From an uncultured Lachnospiraceae bacterium (GTDB lineage: Bacteria; Bacillota; Clostridia; Lachnospirales; Lachnospiraceae): a DNA stretch of 56,206 nt. The stretch spans positions 1 to 56,206 of the forward strand of contig CANQRR010000021.1 in the NCBI GenBank assembly GCA_947626285.1, read 5' to 3'. The notes below the pieces were generated by a model. That model was given only the letters and a program-made list of their open reading frames with translations. It searched no databases and had not been told where the DNA came from. The translations under genes were made by a program, and so were the position numbers. Below are positions 33,862-49,531 of the stretch, piece by piece (within the stretch, counting starts at the first letter, position 1; every line of letters starts with the position of its first letter).

Positions 33862-34575
33862 TTGAATGAGGTAAAGAGTTTCAGCAAAAGTTATATATTC
33901 CTGTCGGCGCTCTATGTGGCGCTTGGGGTCGTCCTGATCGCATGGCCGTCGCTGTCCGTGCGGATGATCGGGATCGCGCTGGGCATCGTGATGATCGTGC
34001 TCGGGATCACGTACGCGATCATCTATTACACGCGGGATAATCTGCAGGGGTTTTTGCAGATGGACCTGGTGATTGGTATCGTCTGTTTCGCGTTTGGTAT
34101 TTTCATTCTGCTGAACCAGGCGTTTCTGACGGAAGTCTTGCCGTTTGCGATGGGCATCATTCTGCTGCTCGGCGCGGTGGTGAAGATCCAGAGTTCTCTC
34201 AACATGAGAAAATTGAAATTCCGAAAGTGGTATCTGGTGCTGATCTGCGCGCTCGTCATCGTGGCGCTGGGCATCGTGCTTTTGTGCAATCCTTTTGCGA
34301 CGGAGCGTTATATGCTTCTGTACATCGGGATCTGTCTGATTCTGGACGGTCTGACAAATCTGGTGAGTCTCTTTTGCATTCAGTCGCGGGTGCGAAAACT
34401 CGCAAAGCTGCAAAAGGCCAATCCGGATGTTGATCTGCAGGAACTGCTTGCGAGGGAGACGGCCTATGAAAAGCGCGCAGGGAAGAGCGGGGAGATCGTG
34501 GAAGTGGGAGTTGCCGGAGATGTCATGGATGCCGGAGAGCATGAGCTGACGGTACAGAAAGGAAAACAGAGATAA
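33862..34575 (+). CDS. DUF308/HdeD-like membrane protein
   Basis: A 237-residue protein with six membrane helices in two similar halves (residues about 10-85 and 95-180), each with a GI-L-G pattern, as in DUF308/HdeD proteins. The cytoplasmic C-terminal tail of about 60 residues is charged. The start is TTG, preceded by AAGGAAGG; no in-frame ATG is near. rimO begins three bases after its stop, so the genes are likely one operon. Function unknown. Confidence 0.8.
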   Translation: MNEVKSFSKSYIFLSALYVALGVVLIAWPSLSVRMIGIALGIVMIVLGITYAIIYYTRDNLQGFLQMDLVIGIVCFAFGIFILLNQAFLTEVLPFAMGIILLLGAVVKIQSSLNMRKLKFRKWYLVLICALVIVALGIVLLCNPFATERYMLLYIGICLILDGLTNLVSLFCIQSRVRKLAKLQKANPDVDLQELLARETAYEKRAGKSGEIVEVGVAGDVMDAGEHELTVQKGKQR

Positions 34576-34578
34576 CAA

Positions 34579-35916
34579 ATGAAAATATTGTTTGTTTCGC
34601 TCGGCTGCGACAAGAATCTGGTCGACTCCGAGGAAATGCTTGGCTTGCTTGGCAGCAGGGGATATGAGTTTACGGATGACGAGGTGGAGGCCGATATCAT
34701 CATAATCAACACCTGCTGCTTTATCAATGACGCGAAAGAGGAGAGCGTGCAGGCGATTCTCGAGATGGCGGAATATAAGAAGTCCGGGAGCTGCAAGGCC
34801 CTCATCGTGACCGGCTGTATGGCGCAGCGCTATCGTCAGGAGATTCTCGATGAGGTCGCGGAGGTAGACATGGTGCTCGGTACGACGGCTTACGACAAGA
34901 TCGCGGACGCCGTGGAGCAGGCGCTCGCCGGAAAACGCGAGGTAGAGACGGAGGCACTGAGCCGGCTGCCGCTGCCGGAGGCGGGAAGACTTGTGACGAC
35001 CGGCGGACACTACGCGTATCTCAAGATTGCGGAGGGCTGCGATAAGCATTGCACCTACTGCATCATCCCGAAACTGCGCGGAAGCTATCGCAGCATCCCG
35101 ATGGAGAGACTGATCGCGCAGGCGGAGGAGCTGGCGGCGCAGGGCGTGAAGGAGCTGATTCTGGTCGCTCAGGAGACGACCGTCTACGGAAAAGACCTGT
35201 ACGGGAAAAAATCGCTGCATCTTCTGCTGGAGGCGCTGTGCAGGATCTCCGGGATCCGTTGGATCCGCCTCCTCTACTGTTATCCGGAGGAGATCTACGA
35301 CGAGCTGATCGAGACGATCGCGCGTGAACCGAAGATCTGCCATTATCTGGATCTGCCGATCCAGCACGCGAGCGATGCGGTGCTGAAGCGCATGGGACGC
35401 CGGACGACGAAAGATGATCTGGTGAGGATCGTGAAAAAGCTGCGCGAGGCGATTCCGGATATCATGCTGCGGACGACGCTGATCGCCGGGTTCCCGGGAG
35501 AGACGAAAGAGCAGCACGAGGAGTTGATGGAATTCATCGACGAGATGGAGTTTGACCGTCTCGGAGTGTTCCCCTATTCGCGGGAGGAGGACACGCCGGC
35601 GGCCGAGATGCCGGATCAGATTGACGAGGAGACGAAATTGACCTGGCAGGAGGAGCTGATGGAGCTGCAGCAGGAGATCGCCTTTGACCGGGCGCAGGAT
35701 CGGATCGGCAGCACGGTGACGGCGATGGTAGAGGGCAAGGTCGCGGACGAGGACGCCTATGTGGCGCGCACCTACGGCGATGCTCCGAACGTGGACGGTC
35801 TGCTGTTTATTCACACGGATGAGACGCTGATGTCCGGAGACTTCGCGCGGGTGAAGATCACAGGTGCGGCGGAATACGATCTGATAGGAGAGATAGAAGA
35901 TGAACTTACCGAATAA
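34579..35916 (+). CDS. rimO: Ribosomal protein S12 methylthiotransferase RimO
   Basis: Radical-SAM enzyme that methylthiolates a conserved aspartate of ribosomal protein S12. The N-terminal UPF0004 domain carries three cluster-binding cysteines (SLGCDKN, NTCCF, TGCMA). The radical-SAM motif CDKHCTYC is near residue 153. A C-terminal TRAM domain completes the protein. RimO is preferred over MiaB from the SLGCDKNLVDSE start and PKLRGSYRS. Its target rpsL is at 46.1 kb in this window. The pgsA start lies 17 bases inside its end. Confidence 0.95.
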   Translation: MKILFVSLGCDKNLVDSEEMLGLLGSRGYEFTDDEVEADIIIINTCCFINDAKEESVQAILEMAEYKKSGSCKALIVTGCMAQRYRQEILDEVAEVDMVLGTTAYDKIADAVEQALAGKREVETEALSRLPLPEAGRLVTTGGHYAYLKIAEGCDKHCTYCIIPKLRGSYRSIPMERLIAQAEELAAQGVKELILVAQETTVYGKDLYGKKSLHLLLEALCRISGIRWIRLLYCYPEEIYDELIETIAREPKICHYLDLPIQHASDAVLKRMGRRTTKDDLVRIVKKLREAIPDIMLRTTLIAGFPGETKEQHEELMEFIDEMEFDRLGVFPYSREEDTPAAEMPDQIDEETKLTWQEELMELQQEIAFDRAQDRIGSTVTAMVEGKVADEDAYVARTYGDAPNVDGLLFIHTDETLMSGDFARVKITGAAEYDLIGEIEDELTE

Positions 35917-36439
35917 ACTGACAGTGTTGAGAGTTTGCATGGTGCCGGTGTTTGTAGTGCTGATGCTCACGGATTGGCTGGGGGATGCCGGGAAATATGT
36001 GGCGACTGCGGTTTTCATTCTCGCGAGTGTCACAGACTGGTTTGACGGCTATTTGGCGCGCAAGAACAATCTGGTCACCGACTTTGGGAAATTTATGGAT
36101 CCGATCGCGGACAAGCTGCTCGTCTGCTCGGCGCTGATCTGTCTGGTGGAGAAGGGCGCGCTCGCGGCGTGGATCGTGATCATCATCATCGGGAGAGAAT
36201 TTATCATCAGCGGATTCCGCCTGGTGGCCTCCGACAAAGGGACTGTCATCGCGGCGAGCTACTGGGGTAAGTTTAAGACTGCGTCTCAGATGATCATGGT
36301 GATCCTGCTGATCCTGGACCTCGGCGGTGTGTTTGATACGATCGCACAGGTACTTGTCTGGGTGGCGCTGGCGCTGACGGTGATCTCGCTCGTCGACTAT
36401 CTGCGGAAGAACTGGGGCGTGCTGGATGGGCAGATGTGA
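35900..36439 (+). CDS. pgsA: CDP-diacylglycerol-glycerol-3-phosphate phosphatidyltransferase
   Basis: Makes phosphatidylglycerophosphate, the first step to phosphatidylglycerol. The CDP-alcohol phosphatidyltransferase motif D-x2-DG-x2-AR-x8-G-x3-D-x3-D is complete in the segment starting DWFDGYLARKNN near residue 46 and ending FMDPIADK. About five to six membrane helices. It overlaps rimO upstream and cinA downstream by 17 and 14 bases, which suggests coupled translation. Confidence 0.95.
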   Translation: MNLPNKLTVLRVCMVPVFVVLMLTDWLGDAGKYVATAVFILASVTDWFDGYLARKNNLVTDFGKFMDPIADKLLVCSALICLVEKGALAAWIVIIIIGREFIISGFRLVASDKGTVIAASYWGKFKTASQMIMVILLILDLGGVFDTIAQVLVWVALALTVISLVDYLRKNWGVLDGQM

Positions 36440-36986
36440 AGAAATCATAAAGATATTAGCAGAGCGCGGGCTGACCGTCACCACCGTCGAGTCCTGCACG
36501 GGCGGGATGGTTGCGGCGGCGCTGACCGATGTGCCGGGAAGCTCGGAGGTGTTCAAGCGCGGATTCGTGACATACTGCGACGAGGCGAAGCATGAGATGG
36601 TCGGCGTGCGGAAGGAAACGCTGGAGAAGTACACCGCGGTCAGCGCGCAGACTGCCTCGGAGATGGCGGAGGGCGGTGCGAGAGCGGCGAAAGCGGATTG
36701 CTGTCTGTCGGTGACCGGATATGCGGGTTCCGATATGGGAGAAACGGGAAAAGACGGGACAGCCGTGACAGACGAATTGGGAAACGCAGGGGATAGGCCG
36801 AAACGCGAGGGGCCTGCCGACGCATCAGAGCCGGTCGGGTTGGTCTACATCGGCTGCCATGTCTGCGGCGAGACCGTGGTAAGGGAACTTCACCTGACGG
36901 GGACGCGCGCGCAGATCCGCGCGCAGGCGAGGGACGAGGCGCTCGCGCTCTTAAAAAGGAAGATTGAAAGGCAATGCTGCCGGTGA
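36426..36986 (+). CDS. CinA C-terminal domain protein (nicotinamide-nucleotide amidohydrolase type)
   Basis: Stand-alone CinA_C/PncC domain, which deamidates nicotinamide mononucleotide in NAD recycling. Seen motifs are TTVESCTGGMVAAALTDVPG with the catalytic Ser and Cys-Thr-Gly region near residue 20, GFVTYCDEAKHEMVGV, and SVTGYAG near residue 96. In most homologues the last motif reads TGIAGPGGG and leads within ten residues to VGTVYIG. Here a Gly/Glu/Asp-rich insertion of about 30 residues (about 103-136) separates TGYAG from VGLVYIG. The N-terminal CinA domain is absent. The gene overlaps pgsA, whereas in many genomes full-length cinA lies next to recA. Confidence 0.88.
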   Translation: MGRCEEIIKILAERGLTVTTVESCTGGMVAAALTDVPGSSEVFKRGFVTYCDEAKHEMVGVRKETLEKYTAVSAQTASEMAEGGARAAKADCCLSVTGYAGSDMGETGKDGTAVTDELGNAGDRPKREGPADASEPVGLVYIGCHVCGETVVRELHLTGTRAQIRAQARDEALALLKRKIERQCCR

Positions 36987-37012
36987 CATGAATCCGTGTC
37001 CCGGCTGTTTTT
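36979..37012 (+). terminator. Terminator after the cinA-type gene
   Basis: GCCGG (36979-36983) with GACA pairs with TGTC and CCGGC (37001-37005), followed by TGTTTTTG. The left arm overlaps the end of the coding sequence. Confidence 0.8.
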
Positions 37013-37024
37013 GCCTTTTTGCAT

Positions 37025-37046
37025 AGCTGAACTTTAGCTGAACTTT
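37025..37046 (+). repeat. Tandem 11-bp repeat upstream of the rpoB promoter
   Basis: AGCTGAACTTT occurs twice head to tail (37025-37035 and 37036-37046), 13 bp before the rpoB -35 box. An 11-bp period is about one helical turn, as in sites of OmpR/PhoB-type regulators. Function is inferred only. Confidence 0.6.
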
Positions 37047-37059
37047 TGGAAAAAAATTC

Positions 37060-37088
37060 TTGACGTCACCTTGTTTTTATGCTAGAGT
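37060..37088 (+). promoter_or_regulatory. rpoBC promoter
   Basis: TTGACG (37060-37065), 17 bp and TAGAGT (37083-37088) precede rpoB by about 93 bp. The leader holds a GCAC-TATT-GTGC hairpin and two related GGGAT...TATGCCC segments. Confidence 0.65.
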
Positions 37089-37181
37089 GTAGGTTGCACT
37101 ATTGTGCGGGATTATGCCCTCACGGGATAACTATGCCCAAAATTGAATATGACTGCAGAAAGAACATGAGGTGAAACGTCA

Positions 37182-40100
37182 ATGGAGAAAAACAGGATAC
37201 GTCCTATTACAAATGGTAAAGGGTTTCGTATGAGTTACTCAAGGCAGAAGGAAGTCCTTGAGATGCCGAATCTTATTGAAGTTCAGAAAAATTCTTACCA
37301 GTGGTTTTTGAATGAAGGGCTCAGGGAAGTTTTTGATGATATCTCACCGATCGACGATTACAGCGGCAAACTCAGTCTGGAATTCGCCGACTTCAAACTT
37401 TGTGCAGACGACACGAAATACAGCATTGAGGAGTGTGTGGAGCGCGATGCGACCTACGCTGCTCCGCTTAAGGTACGCGTTCGCCTTCATAATAAGGAAA
37501 ACGATGAGATCAGCGAGCATGAGATCTTCATGGGCGACCTGCCGCTGATGACGGACACCGGTACCTTTGTGATCAATGGCGCGGAGCGCGTCATTGTCAG
37601 CCAGCTGGTGCGTTCGCCGGGCATCTACTATGCGACCGCGCACGACAAGCTCGGCAAGAAGCTGTACTCCTGCACCGTGATCCCGAACCGCGGCGCGTGG
37701 CTGGAGTATGAGACGGATTCCAACGACGTGTTCTATGTGCGCGTCGACCGGACGAGAAAGGTGCCTGTCACCGTTCTTGCCCGTGCGCTCGGCGTGAGCA
37801 CCAATGCAGAGATCTTAGAGTTCTTCGGCGAGGAGCCGAAGATTTTGGCGACCCTCGCGAAAGATACGGCGACGAACTACGAGGAGGGTCTTCTTGAATT
37901 GTATAAAAAGATCCGTCCGGGCGAGCCGCTGGCCGTGGAGAGCGCGGAGAGCCTGATCATGAGCATGTTCTTCGACCCGCGTCGTTACGATCTGGCGAAG
38001 GTCGGCAGATATAAGTTTAATAAGAAGCTGATGTTCCGCAACCGCATCGCCGGGCATATCCTGGCTGAGGACGTTGTGGACACGAGCACCGGCGAGATCA
38101 TCGCGGAGGCGGGCACCGAGGTGACGCGCGAGCTGGCCGATCAGATTCAGAATGCGGCCGTTCCGTATGTGCTGATCCGCACTGAGGAGCGCGACGTGAA
38201 GGTCATCTCCAGCATGATGGTCGACCTGCGCAATTTCGTGGATTGCGAGCCGCGCGAGCTCGGGATCACAGAGTTAGTATACTACCCGGTGCTGGAAAGA
38301 ATACTGGAAGAAAATGACAGTCTCGAAGACCGCAAGGAGGCGATCCGGAAGTCGGTGCACGACCTGATTCCGAAGCATGTCACAAAGGACGACATCCTTG
38401 CCTCTATCAACTACAACATCCATCTGGAGTACGGCATCGGAAACGACGACGACATTGACCATCTGGGGAACCGTCGTATCCGCGCGGTGGGCGAGCTTCT
38501 GCAGAACCAGTACCGCATCGGCCTGTCCAGACTGGAGCGCGTCGTGCGCGAGCGCATGACGACACAGGAGCTCGAGGGGATCTCCCCGCAGTCCTTGATC
38601 AACATCAAGCCGGTGACGGCGGCTGTGAAGGAGTTCTTCGGATCTTCGCAGCTGTCCCAGTTCATGGATCAGAACAATCCTCTCGGCGAGCTGACGCACA
38701 AGAGACGTCTCTCCGCGCTAGGCCCGGGCGGTCTTTCCAGAGACCGTGCAGGATTCGAGGTGCGTGACGTGCACTATTCCCATTACGGAAGAATGTGCCC
38801 GATCGAGACGCCGGAAGGTCCGAATATCGGTCTGATCAACTCCCTGGCGACCTACGCGAGGATCAATGAATACGGCTTCGTGGAGGCGCCGTACCGCAAG
38901 ATCGACAAGTCTGACCCGAAGAATCCGAGGGTCACGGACGAGGTCGTCTACATGACGGCCGACGAAGAGGATAACTACCATGTGGCGCAGGCGAACGAGC
39001 AGCTCGACGCGGAAGGGCATTTCGTCCGCAAGAACGTTTCCGGCCGCTACCGCGAGGAGACGCAGGAGTATGAGCGCAGCATGTTTGACTTTATGGACGT
39101 GTCGCCGAAGATGGTGTTCTCGGTGGCTACGGCCCTGATCCCGTTCCTTGAGAACGACGACGCGAACCGTGCGCTGATGGGATCGAACATGCAGCGCCAG
39201 GCAGTGCCGCTTCTGACGACGGAGGCGCCTGTGGTCGGCACGGGCATGGAGACGAAGACGGCGGTGGACTCCGGCGTCTGCGTGATCGCGAAGCACGCCG
39301 GAGTGGTGGAGCGCTCGACGTCGAAAGAGATCATCGTCCGCACGGACGACGGCATGAGGGATGAGTATCACCTCATGAAATTCGTGCGAAGCAACCAGAG
39401 CAACTGCTATAATCAGCGCCCGATCGTGAACAAGGGCGAGCGCGTGGAGGAGGGACAGGTCATCGCGGACGGTCCGTCTACCTCGAACGGCGAGATCGCG
39501 CTCGGCAAGAATCCGCTGATCGGTTTCATGACCTGGGAAGGTTACAACTACGAGGACGCGGTGCTCTTAAGCGAGAGACTTGTAATGGACGACGTCTACA
39601 CGTCGGTTCATATAGAAGAATACGAGGCGGAGGCGCGAGACACGAAGCTCGGGCCGGAGGAGATCACACGAGATGTTCCGGGCGTCGGTGACGATGCGCT
39701 CAAGGACCTCGATGAGAGAGGAATCATCCGCATCGGCGCGGAGGTGCGCGCCGGCGATATTCTGGTCGGCAAGGTGACACCGAAGGGCGAGACCGAGCTG
39801 ACGGCGGAGGAGCGTCTGCTGCGCGCGATCTTCGGTGAGAAGGCGCGCGAGGTAAGGGACACTTCCCTGAAGGTGCCGCACGGCGAGTACGGCATCGTCG
39901 TAGATGCGAAGGTGTTCACACGCGAGAACGGCGACGAGCTGTCTCCGGGCGTGAACCAGGCGGTGCGCATCTACATTGCGCAGAAGAGAAAGATCTCCGT
40001 CGGCGACAAGATGGCCGGTCGTCACGGGAACAAGGGCGTGGTATCGCGCGTGCTTCCGGTGGAGGATATGCCGTTCCTTCCGAACGGGCGTCCGCTGGAC

Positions 40101-41027
40101 ATCGTGCTGAACCCGCTGGGCGTGCCGTCCCGTATGAACATCGGGCAGGTGCTGGAGATCCACTTAAGCCTTGCGGCAAAGGCGCTTGGCTTCAATATCT
40201 CCACGCCGGTCTTTGACGGGGCGAACGAGGAAGACATCATGGACACGCTGGATCTCGCGAACGATTACGTGAATCTGGAGTGGGAGGAATTCAAGGCGAA
40301 ACATGAGGAGGAGCTGCTCCCGGAGGTTATGGATTACCTCTATGAGAATCGCGACCACAGAAAGGTCTGGAAGGGCGTTCCGATCTCGCGCGACGGAAAG
40401 GTGCGGCTGCGCGACGGGCGTACCGGCGAGTACTTCGACAGCCCGGTCACGATCGGTCACATGCATTACCTGAAGCTGCATCATCTGGTGGACGACAAGA
40501 TCCACGCGCGCTCGACCGGCCCGTACGCTCTGGTGACACAGCAGCCGTTGGGCGGCAAGGCGCAGTTCGGCGGACAGCGTTTCGGCGAGATGGAGGTGTG
40601 GGCGCTCGAGGCGTACGGCGCTTCCTACACGCTGCAGGAGATCCTGACGGTGAAGTCGGACGACGTCGTGGGGCGTGTGAAGACTTACGAGGCGATCATC
40701 AAGGGCGAGAACATTCCGCAGCCGGGCATTCCGGAATCCTTCAAGGTGCTCTTAAAGGAGCTGCAGTCGCTCGGTCTGGACGTCAAGGTGCTCAAGGACG
40801 ACAACACGGAAGTCGAGCTGATGGAGTCGATCGACTACGGCGATACGGACCTCCGCTCGATCATCGAGGGCGACCGCGGTTACAACCGAGAGGAAGAGCG
40901 TCTTGGCAATTACGGTTTCAGCAAGCAGGAGTTTGAAGATGGCGAGCTGGTTGACGTTGAAGAGGACGAAGAGGAGTCTGACGCAGATCTGTTCCTGGAC
41001 CTGGAAGAGACTTTTGATGAAGAATAG
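37182..41027 (+). CDS. rpoB: RNA polymerase beta subunit
   Basis: Catalytic subunit of RNA polymerase, 1281 residues. The rifampicin-pocket region reads [20 protein letters not shown] near residue 488, then [10 protein letters not shown], the usual susceptible-type residues. [12 protein letters not shown] near residue 942 is a catalytic-core motif. [20 protein letters not shown] lies near the C-terminus, followed by an acidic tail. The start is ATG after ATGAGGTGA. It is preceded by its own promoter and the cinA-type gene, not by rplJ-rplL as in many bacteria. rpoC follows 27 bp later. Confidence 0.99.
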   Translation: MEKNRIRPITNGKGFRMSYSRQKEVLEMPNLIEVQKNSYQWFLNEGLREVFDDISPIDDYSGKLSLEFADFKLCADDTKYSIEECVERDATYAAPLKVRVRLHNKENDEISEHEIFMGDLPLMTDTGTFVINGAERVIVSQLVRSPGIYYATAHDKLGKKLYSCTVIPNRGAWLEYETDSNDVFYVRVDRTRKVPVTVLARALGVSTNAEILEFFGEEPKILATLAKDTATNYEEGLLELYKKIRPGEPLAVESAESLIMSMFFDPRRYDLAKVGRYKFNKKLMFRNRIAGHILAEDVVDTSTGEIIAEAGTEVTRELADQIQNAAVPYVLIRTEERDVKVISSMMVDLRNFVDCEPRELGITELVYYPVLERILEENDSLEDRKEAIRKSVHDLIPKHVTKDDILASINYNIHLEYGIGNDDDIDHLGNRRIRAVGELLQNQYRIGLSRLERVVRERMTTQELEGISPQSLINIKPVTAAVKEFFGSSQLSQFMDQNNPLGELTHKRRLSALGPGGLSRDRAGFEVRDVHYSHYGRMCPIETPEGPNIGLINSLATYARINEYGFVEAPYRKIDKSDPKNPRVTDEVVYMTADEEDNYHVAQANEQLDAEGHFVRKNVSGRYREETQEYERSMFDFMDVSPKMVFSVATALIPFLENDDANRALMGSNMQRQAVPLLTTEAPVVGTGMETKTAVDSGVCVIAKHAGVVERSTSKEIIVRTDDGMRDEYHLMKFVRSNQSNCYNQRPIVNKGERVEEGQVIADGPSTSNGEIALGKNPLIGFMTWEGYNYEDAVLLSERLVMDDVYTSVHIEEYEAEARDTKLGPEEITRDVPGVGDDALKDLDERGIIRIGAEVRAGDILVGKVTPKGETELTAEERLLRAIFGEKAREVRDTSLKVPHGEYGIVVDAKVFTRENGDELSPGVNQAVRIYIAQKRKISVGDKMAGRHGNKGVVSRVLPVEDMPFLPNGRPLDIVLNPLGVPSRMNIGQVLEIHLSLAAKALGFNISTPVFDGANEEDIMDTLDLANDYVNLEWEEFKAKHEEELLPEVMDYLYENRDHRKVWKGVPISRDGKVRLRDGRTGEYFDSPVTIGHMHYLKLHHLVDDKIHARSTGPYALVTQQPLGGKAQFGGQRFGEMEVWALEAYGASYTLQEILTVKSDDVVGRVKTYEAIIKGENIPQPGIPESFKVLLKELQSLGLDVKVLKDDNTEVELMESIDYGDTDLRSIIEGDRGYNREEERLGNYGFSKQEFEDGELVDVEEDEEESDADLFLDLEETFDEE

Positions 41028-41054
41028 CGATTTCTTGTGAAAGGAGTGCCACCA

Positions 41055-44768
<3,714 letters not shown>

Positions 44769-44814
44769 GCCGCAGAGCAAAGTCGTGAGAGTGTAAAAAG
44801 CAGAATGCGTATAG

Positions 44815-44862
44815 AAAAAGGAGATGCCTGTGCAGTCGATTGCTGCCGGGGCATCTCCCTTT
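44815..44862. terminator. Bidirectional terminator between rpoC and the vanZ-like gene
   Basis: GGAGATGCC (44820-44828) pairs with GGCATCTCC (44850-44858), with an inner GCAG/CTGC stem. On the minus strand it is followed by TTTTTC, and on the plus strand by CTTTG. It separates the convergent rpoC and vanZ-like genes. Confidence 0.85.
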
Positions 44863-44878
44863 GCGTGACGGGTTTGGC

Positions 44879-45892
44879 CTAATCTGTATCGGAGCCGTTC
44901 TTTGCGGAGTTGTTCTTTCTGGAGCTGTTCATTGCAGAGCCGTCTTTTGCGGAGTCTGCTCTCCGGGTGCCGCGCCTTGTCTGTTTCTGTTCCCGCAGAT
45001 CGCTCACGAGCTTGCGGAACGACATGTCTTCGGACAACCGGTCCGAGGTGGCTGTGGATTCGTCGTCGTAGTAATCGTAGTCATCTAGCATGTAGGAAGG
45101 ATACGGCTCCTGCGGTGAATAGGACTCATACGGGGGATACGGTTCCTGCGGTGAATAGGACTCATGCGGAGGATACGGTTCCTGCGGGGGATAGGACTCA
45201 TACGGGGGATATGGTCCACGCGGATCATTCTCGAAGTATGCGCCCTGCGGCTGACGGTTGTCTGCGCGGTATGGCTGCCGATAATAGCCCGGATACCCCG
45301 GCCCGCCCTGGGGCGCCTGCATCTGCGGTGGCTGCGGCGGTATGTACGAACCGGGTCCTCCCATATACGGATCCGGCGTTTTCTCTTTTTTGTTCTTCTT
45401 GCGGGCGAACGGGCGGAAGATCGTGTTGCGTCCGGTCCAGCCGATGATGCGGACGACGATGATTCCGAAGAACACGCCGACAGAGTCGATCAGGACGTCT
45501 TTTTTGGACGGACCGCGCCCGGCCACGTAGGATTGGTGATATTCGTCACTGCAGGCGAAGGCGACGCAGATCACCCCGGCTGCGAGGAGCAGCCAGATGC
45601 CGCGCAGCCCGTAGACATACAGTGGAAAGGCTACTGAGATCGCGAGCAGGAAGTATTCGGTCATATGCGCGAGCTTGCGCACCGGCGTGTGAAAGCGGTT
45701 CGCGAGCTGGTCGATCTCCCAGGGCTGCAGATCCGCCCCAAGCACTTCGCCGCCGATCTCAACGATCTTACAGCTCACCTTGTAGCTGAGCGCAGCGGAA
45801 GTATCGCCCTCCTGAGCGGAGAACGTGAAGATCATATACATCAATAAGATAGCCGGTAAAAAGGAAAACGGCTTGAGAAATTTGAGTATCAT
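44879..45892 (-). CDS. VanZ-like membrane protein with Pro/Tyr-rich repeat tail
   Basis: Residues 1-155 are a VanZ-like domain with four membrane helices and the family motif SDEYHQSYVAGRGPSKKD near residue 115. VanZ in vancomycin operons gives low teicoplanin resistance; the role of chromosomal homologues is largely unknown. Residues about 165-280 are Pro/Tyr/Gln-rich and include three 12-residue repeats of the type PYPPYESYSPQE, encoded by 36-bp DNA repeats. The end is Ser/Lys/Asn-rich. The tail should be cytoplasmic and disordered. The gene is inverted between rpoC and rpsL. Confidence 0.85.
   Translation of the reverse strand: MILKFLKPFSFLPAILLMYMIFTFSAQEGDTSAALSYKVSCKIVEIGGEVLGADLQPWEIDQLANRFHTPVRKLAHMTEYFLLAISVAFPLYVYGLRGIWLLLAAGVICVAFACSDEYHQSYVAGRGPSKKDVLIDSVGVFFGIIVVRIIGWTGRNTIFRPFARKKNKKEKTPDPYMGGPGSYIPPQPPQMQAPQGGPGYPGYYRQPYRADNRQPQGAYFENDPRGPYPPYESYPPQEPYPPHESYSPQEPYPPYESYSPQEPYPSYMLDDYDYYDDESTATSDRLSEDMSFRKLVSDLREQKQTRRGTRRADSAKDGSAMNSSRKNNSAKNGSDTD
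45099..45214 (+). repeat. 36-bp tandem repeat, about 3.2 copies
   Basis: Units 45099-45134, 45135-45170 and 45171-45206 share the pattern GGATACGG-TTCCTGCGG-TGAATAGGACTCAT, with a partial fourth copy. The length is a multiple of three and encodes 12-residue repeats in the VanZ-like tail, so copy number can change without a frameshift. Confidence 0.9.
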
Positions 45893-45989
45893 CTTAATTT
45901 ATAGTCCCCTCATAAAAAACTTTCGCGAACATTCTATCACCCGCGCATGGCAGTGTCCAGCGAATTCATAAAATCCTAAGAAAAATTTC

Positions 45990-46018
45990 TTGACAAGCGC
46001 CGGAACCGCCCGTATAAT
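45990..46018 (+). promoter_or_regulatory. Consensus promoter of rpsL-rpsG-fusA
   Basis: TTGACA (45990-45995), exactly 17 bp and TATAAT (46013-46018): a perfect vegetative promoter, about 90 bp before rpsL. Confidence 0.93.
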
Positions 46019-46109
46019 AGGAAAGTGCGCTAATACGCATTGATTTTTTGCGCATATTTTTAGCAGCCACGAGAACTAAGACTCAACTTAAGCAGGAGGT
46101 GAAAGAGTA

Positions 46110-46529
46110 GTGCCAACATTTAACCAGTTAGTCAGAAAGGGCAGACAGACATCCGCAAAGAAATCGGCAGCACCGGCTCTTCAGAAGGGATTCAATTCTC
46201 TGAGAAAGAGAGCGACGAACACGTCCTCTCCGCAGAAGCGCGGCGTTTGCACGGCGGTCAAGACTGCCACACCGAAGAAGCCGAATTCGGCGCTTCGTAA
46301 GATTGCCAGAGTACGTCTGTCGAACGGCATCGAGGTCACGAGCTATATTCCGGGTGAGGGACACAACCTTCAGGAGCATAGCGTTGTGCTGATCCGCGGC
46401 GGCAGGGTGAAGGACCTTCCGGGTACCAGATACCATATCGTCAGAGGAACACTTGATACTGCAGGTGTTGCGAAGAGAAGGCAGGCGCGTTCCAAGTACG
46501 GCGCCAAGAGACCGAAAGACGCGAAGTAA
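46110..46529 (+). CDS. rpsL: Ribosomal protein S12
   Basis: Decoding-centre protein of the 30S subunit. [11 protein letters not shown] (the classical Lys-43 region) and GGRVKDLPG (Lys-88 region) have the wild-type, streptomycin-sensitive residues. The Asp in VKDLPG is the RimO target. Length 139 is typical for clostridia. The start is GTG after AGGAGGTGA. First gene of the str operon. Confidence 0.99.
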   Translation: MPTFNQLVRKGRQTSAKKSAAPALQKGFNSLRKRATNTSSPQKRGVCTAVKTATPKKPNSALRKIARVRLSNGIEVTSYIPGEGHNLQEHSVVLIRGGRVKDLPGTRYHIVRGTLDTAGVAKRRQARSKYGAKRPKDAK

Positions 46530-46635
46530 TTTCTGGTCGATTTTATCACAAACCGATTTTTGTTTCATCTTATGTTATGTGGGGTTCTTATTGCCGGGTG
46601 GCTGCAGGTATAGATAAGAAGTCCTCAGCGCATGA

Positions 46636-47163
<528 letters not shown>

Positions 47164-47304
47164 ACCGAAAGCAGAGGGCATCAGGGTTTTGGCGGAGGCT
47201 TTCTGGTCTTGGTATGAGTCTCCGGCAATATTTGCTGCCTGCGCCGCGTGTGAGGAGCGCGGCGGGGACGCGGCTTTGATGCAATCGATTAGGAGGAGAA
47301 AATT

Positions 47305-49422
<2,118 letters not shown>

Positions 49423-49436
49423 ATATAATAAAAGGC

Positions 49437-49465
49437 TTGAAAATAAAGAAGATTTGAAATATAAT
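49437..49465 (+). promoter_or_regulatory. tuf promoter
   Basis: TTGAAA (49437-49442), 17 bp and a perfect TATAAT (49460-49465) stand in an AT-rich gap about 65 bp before tuf, which can therefore be transcribed apart from fusA. Confidence 0.8.
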
Positions 49466-49531
49466 CTAATCTAGCCGATTTAATGCAAAGAAAATGATGC
49501 GAAAAGTAAGTTATTAAGGAGGACATTCAAA

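Noticed and set aside
45099-45214. CRISPR-like array
   Set aside because: The repeats are contiguous without spacers, are in frame and code for protein repeats.
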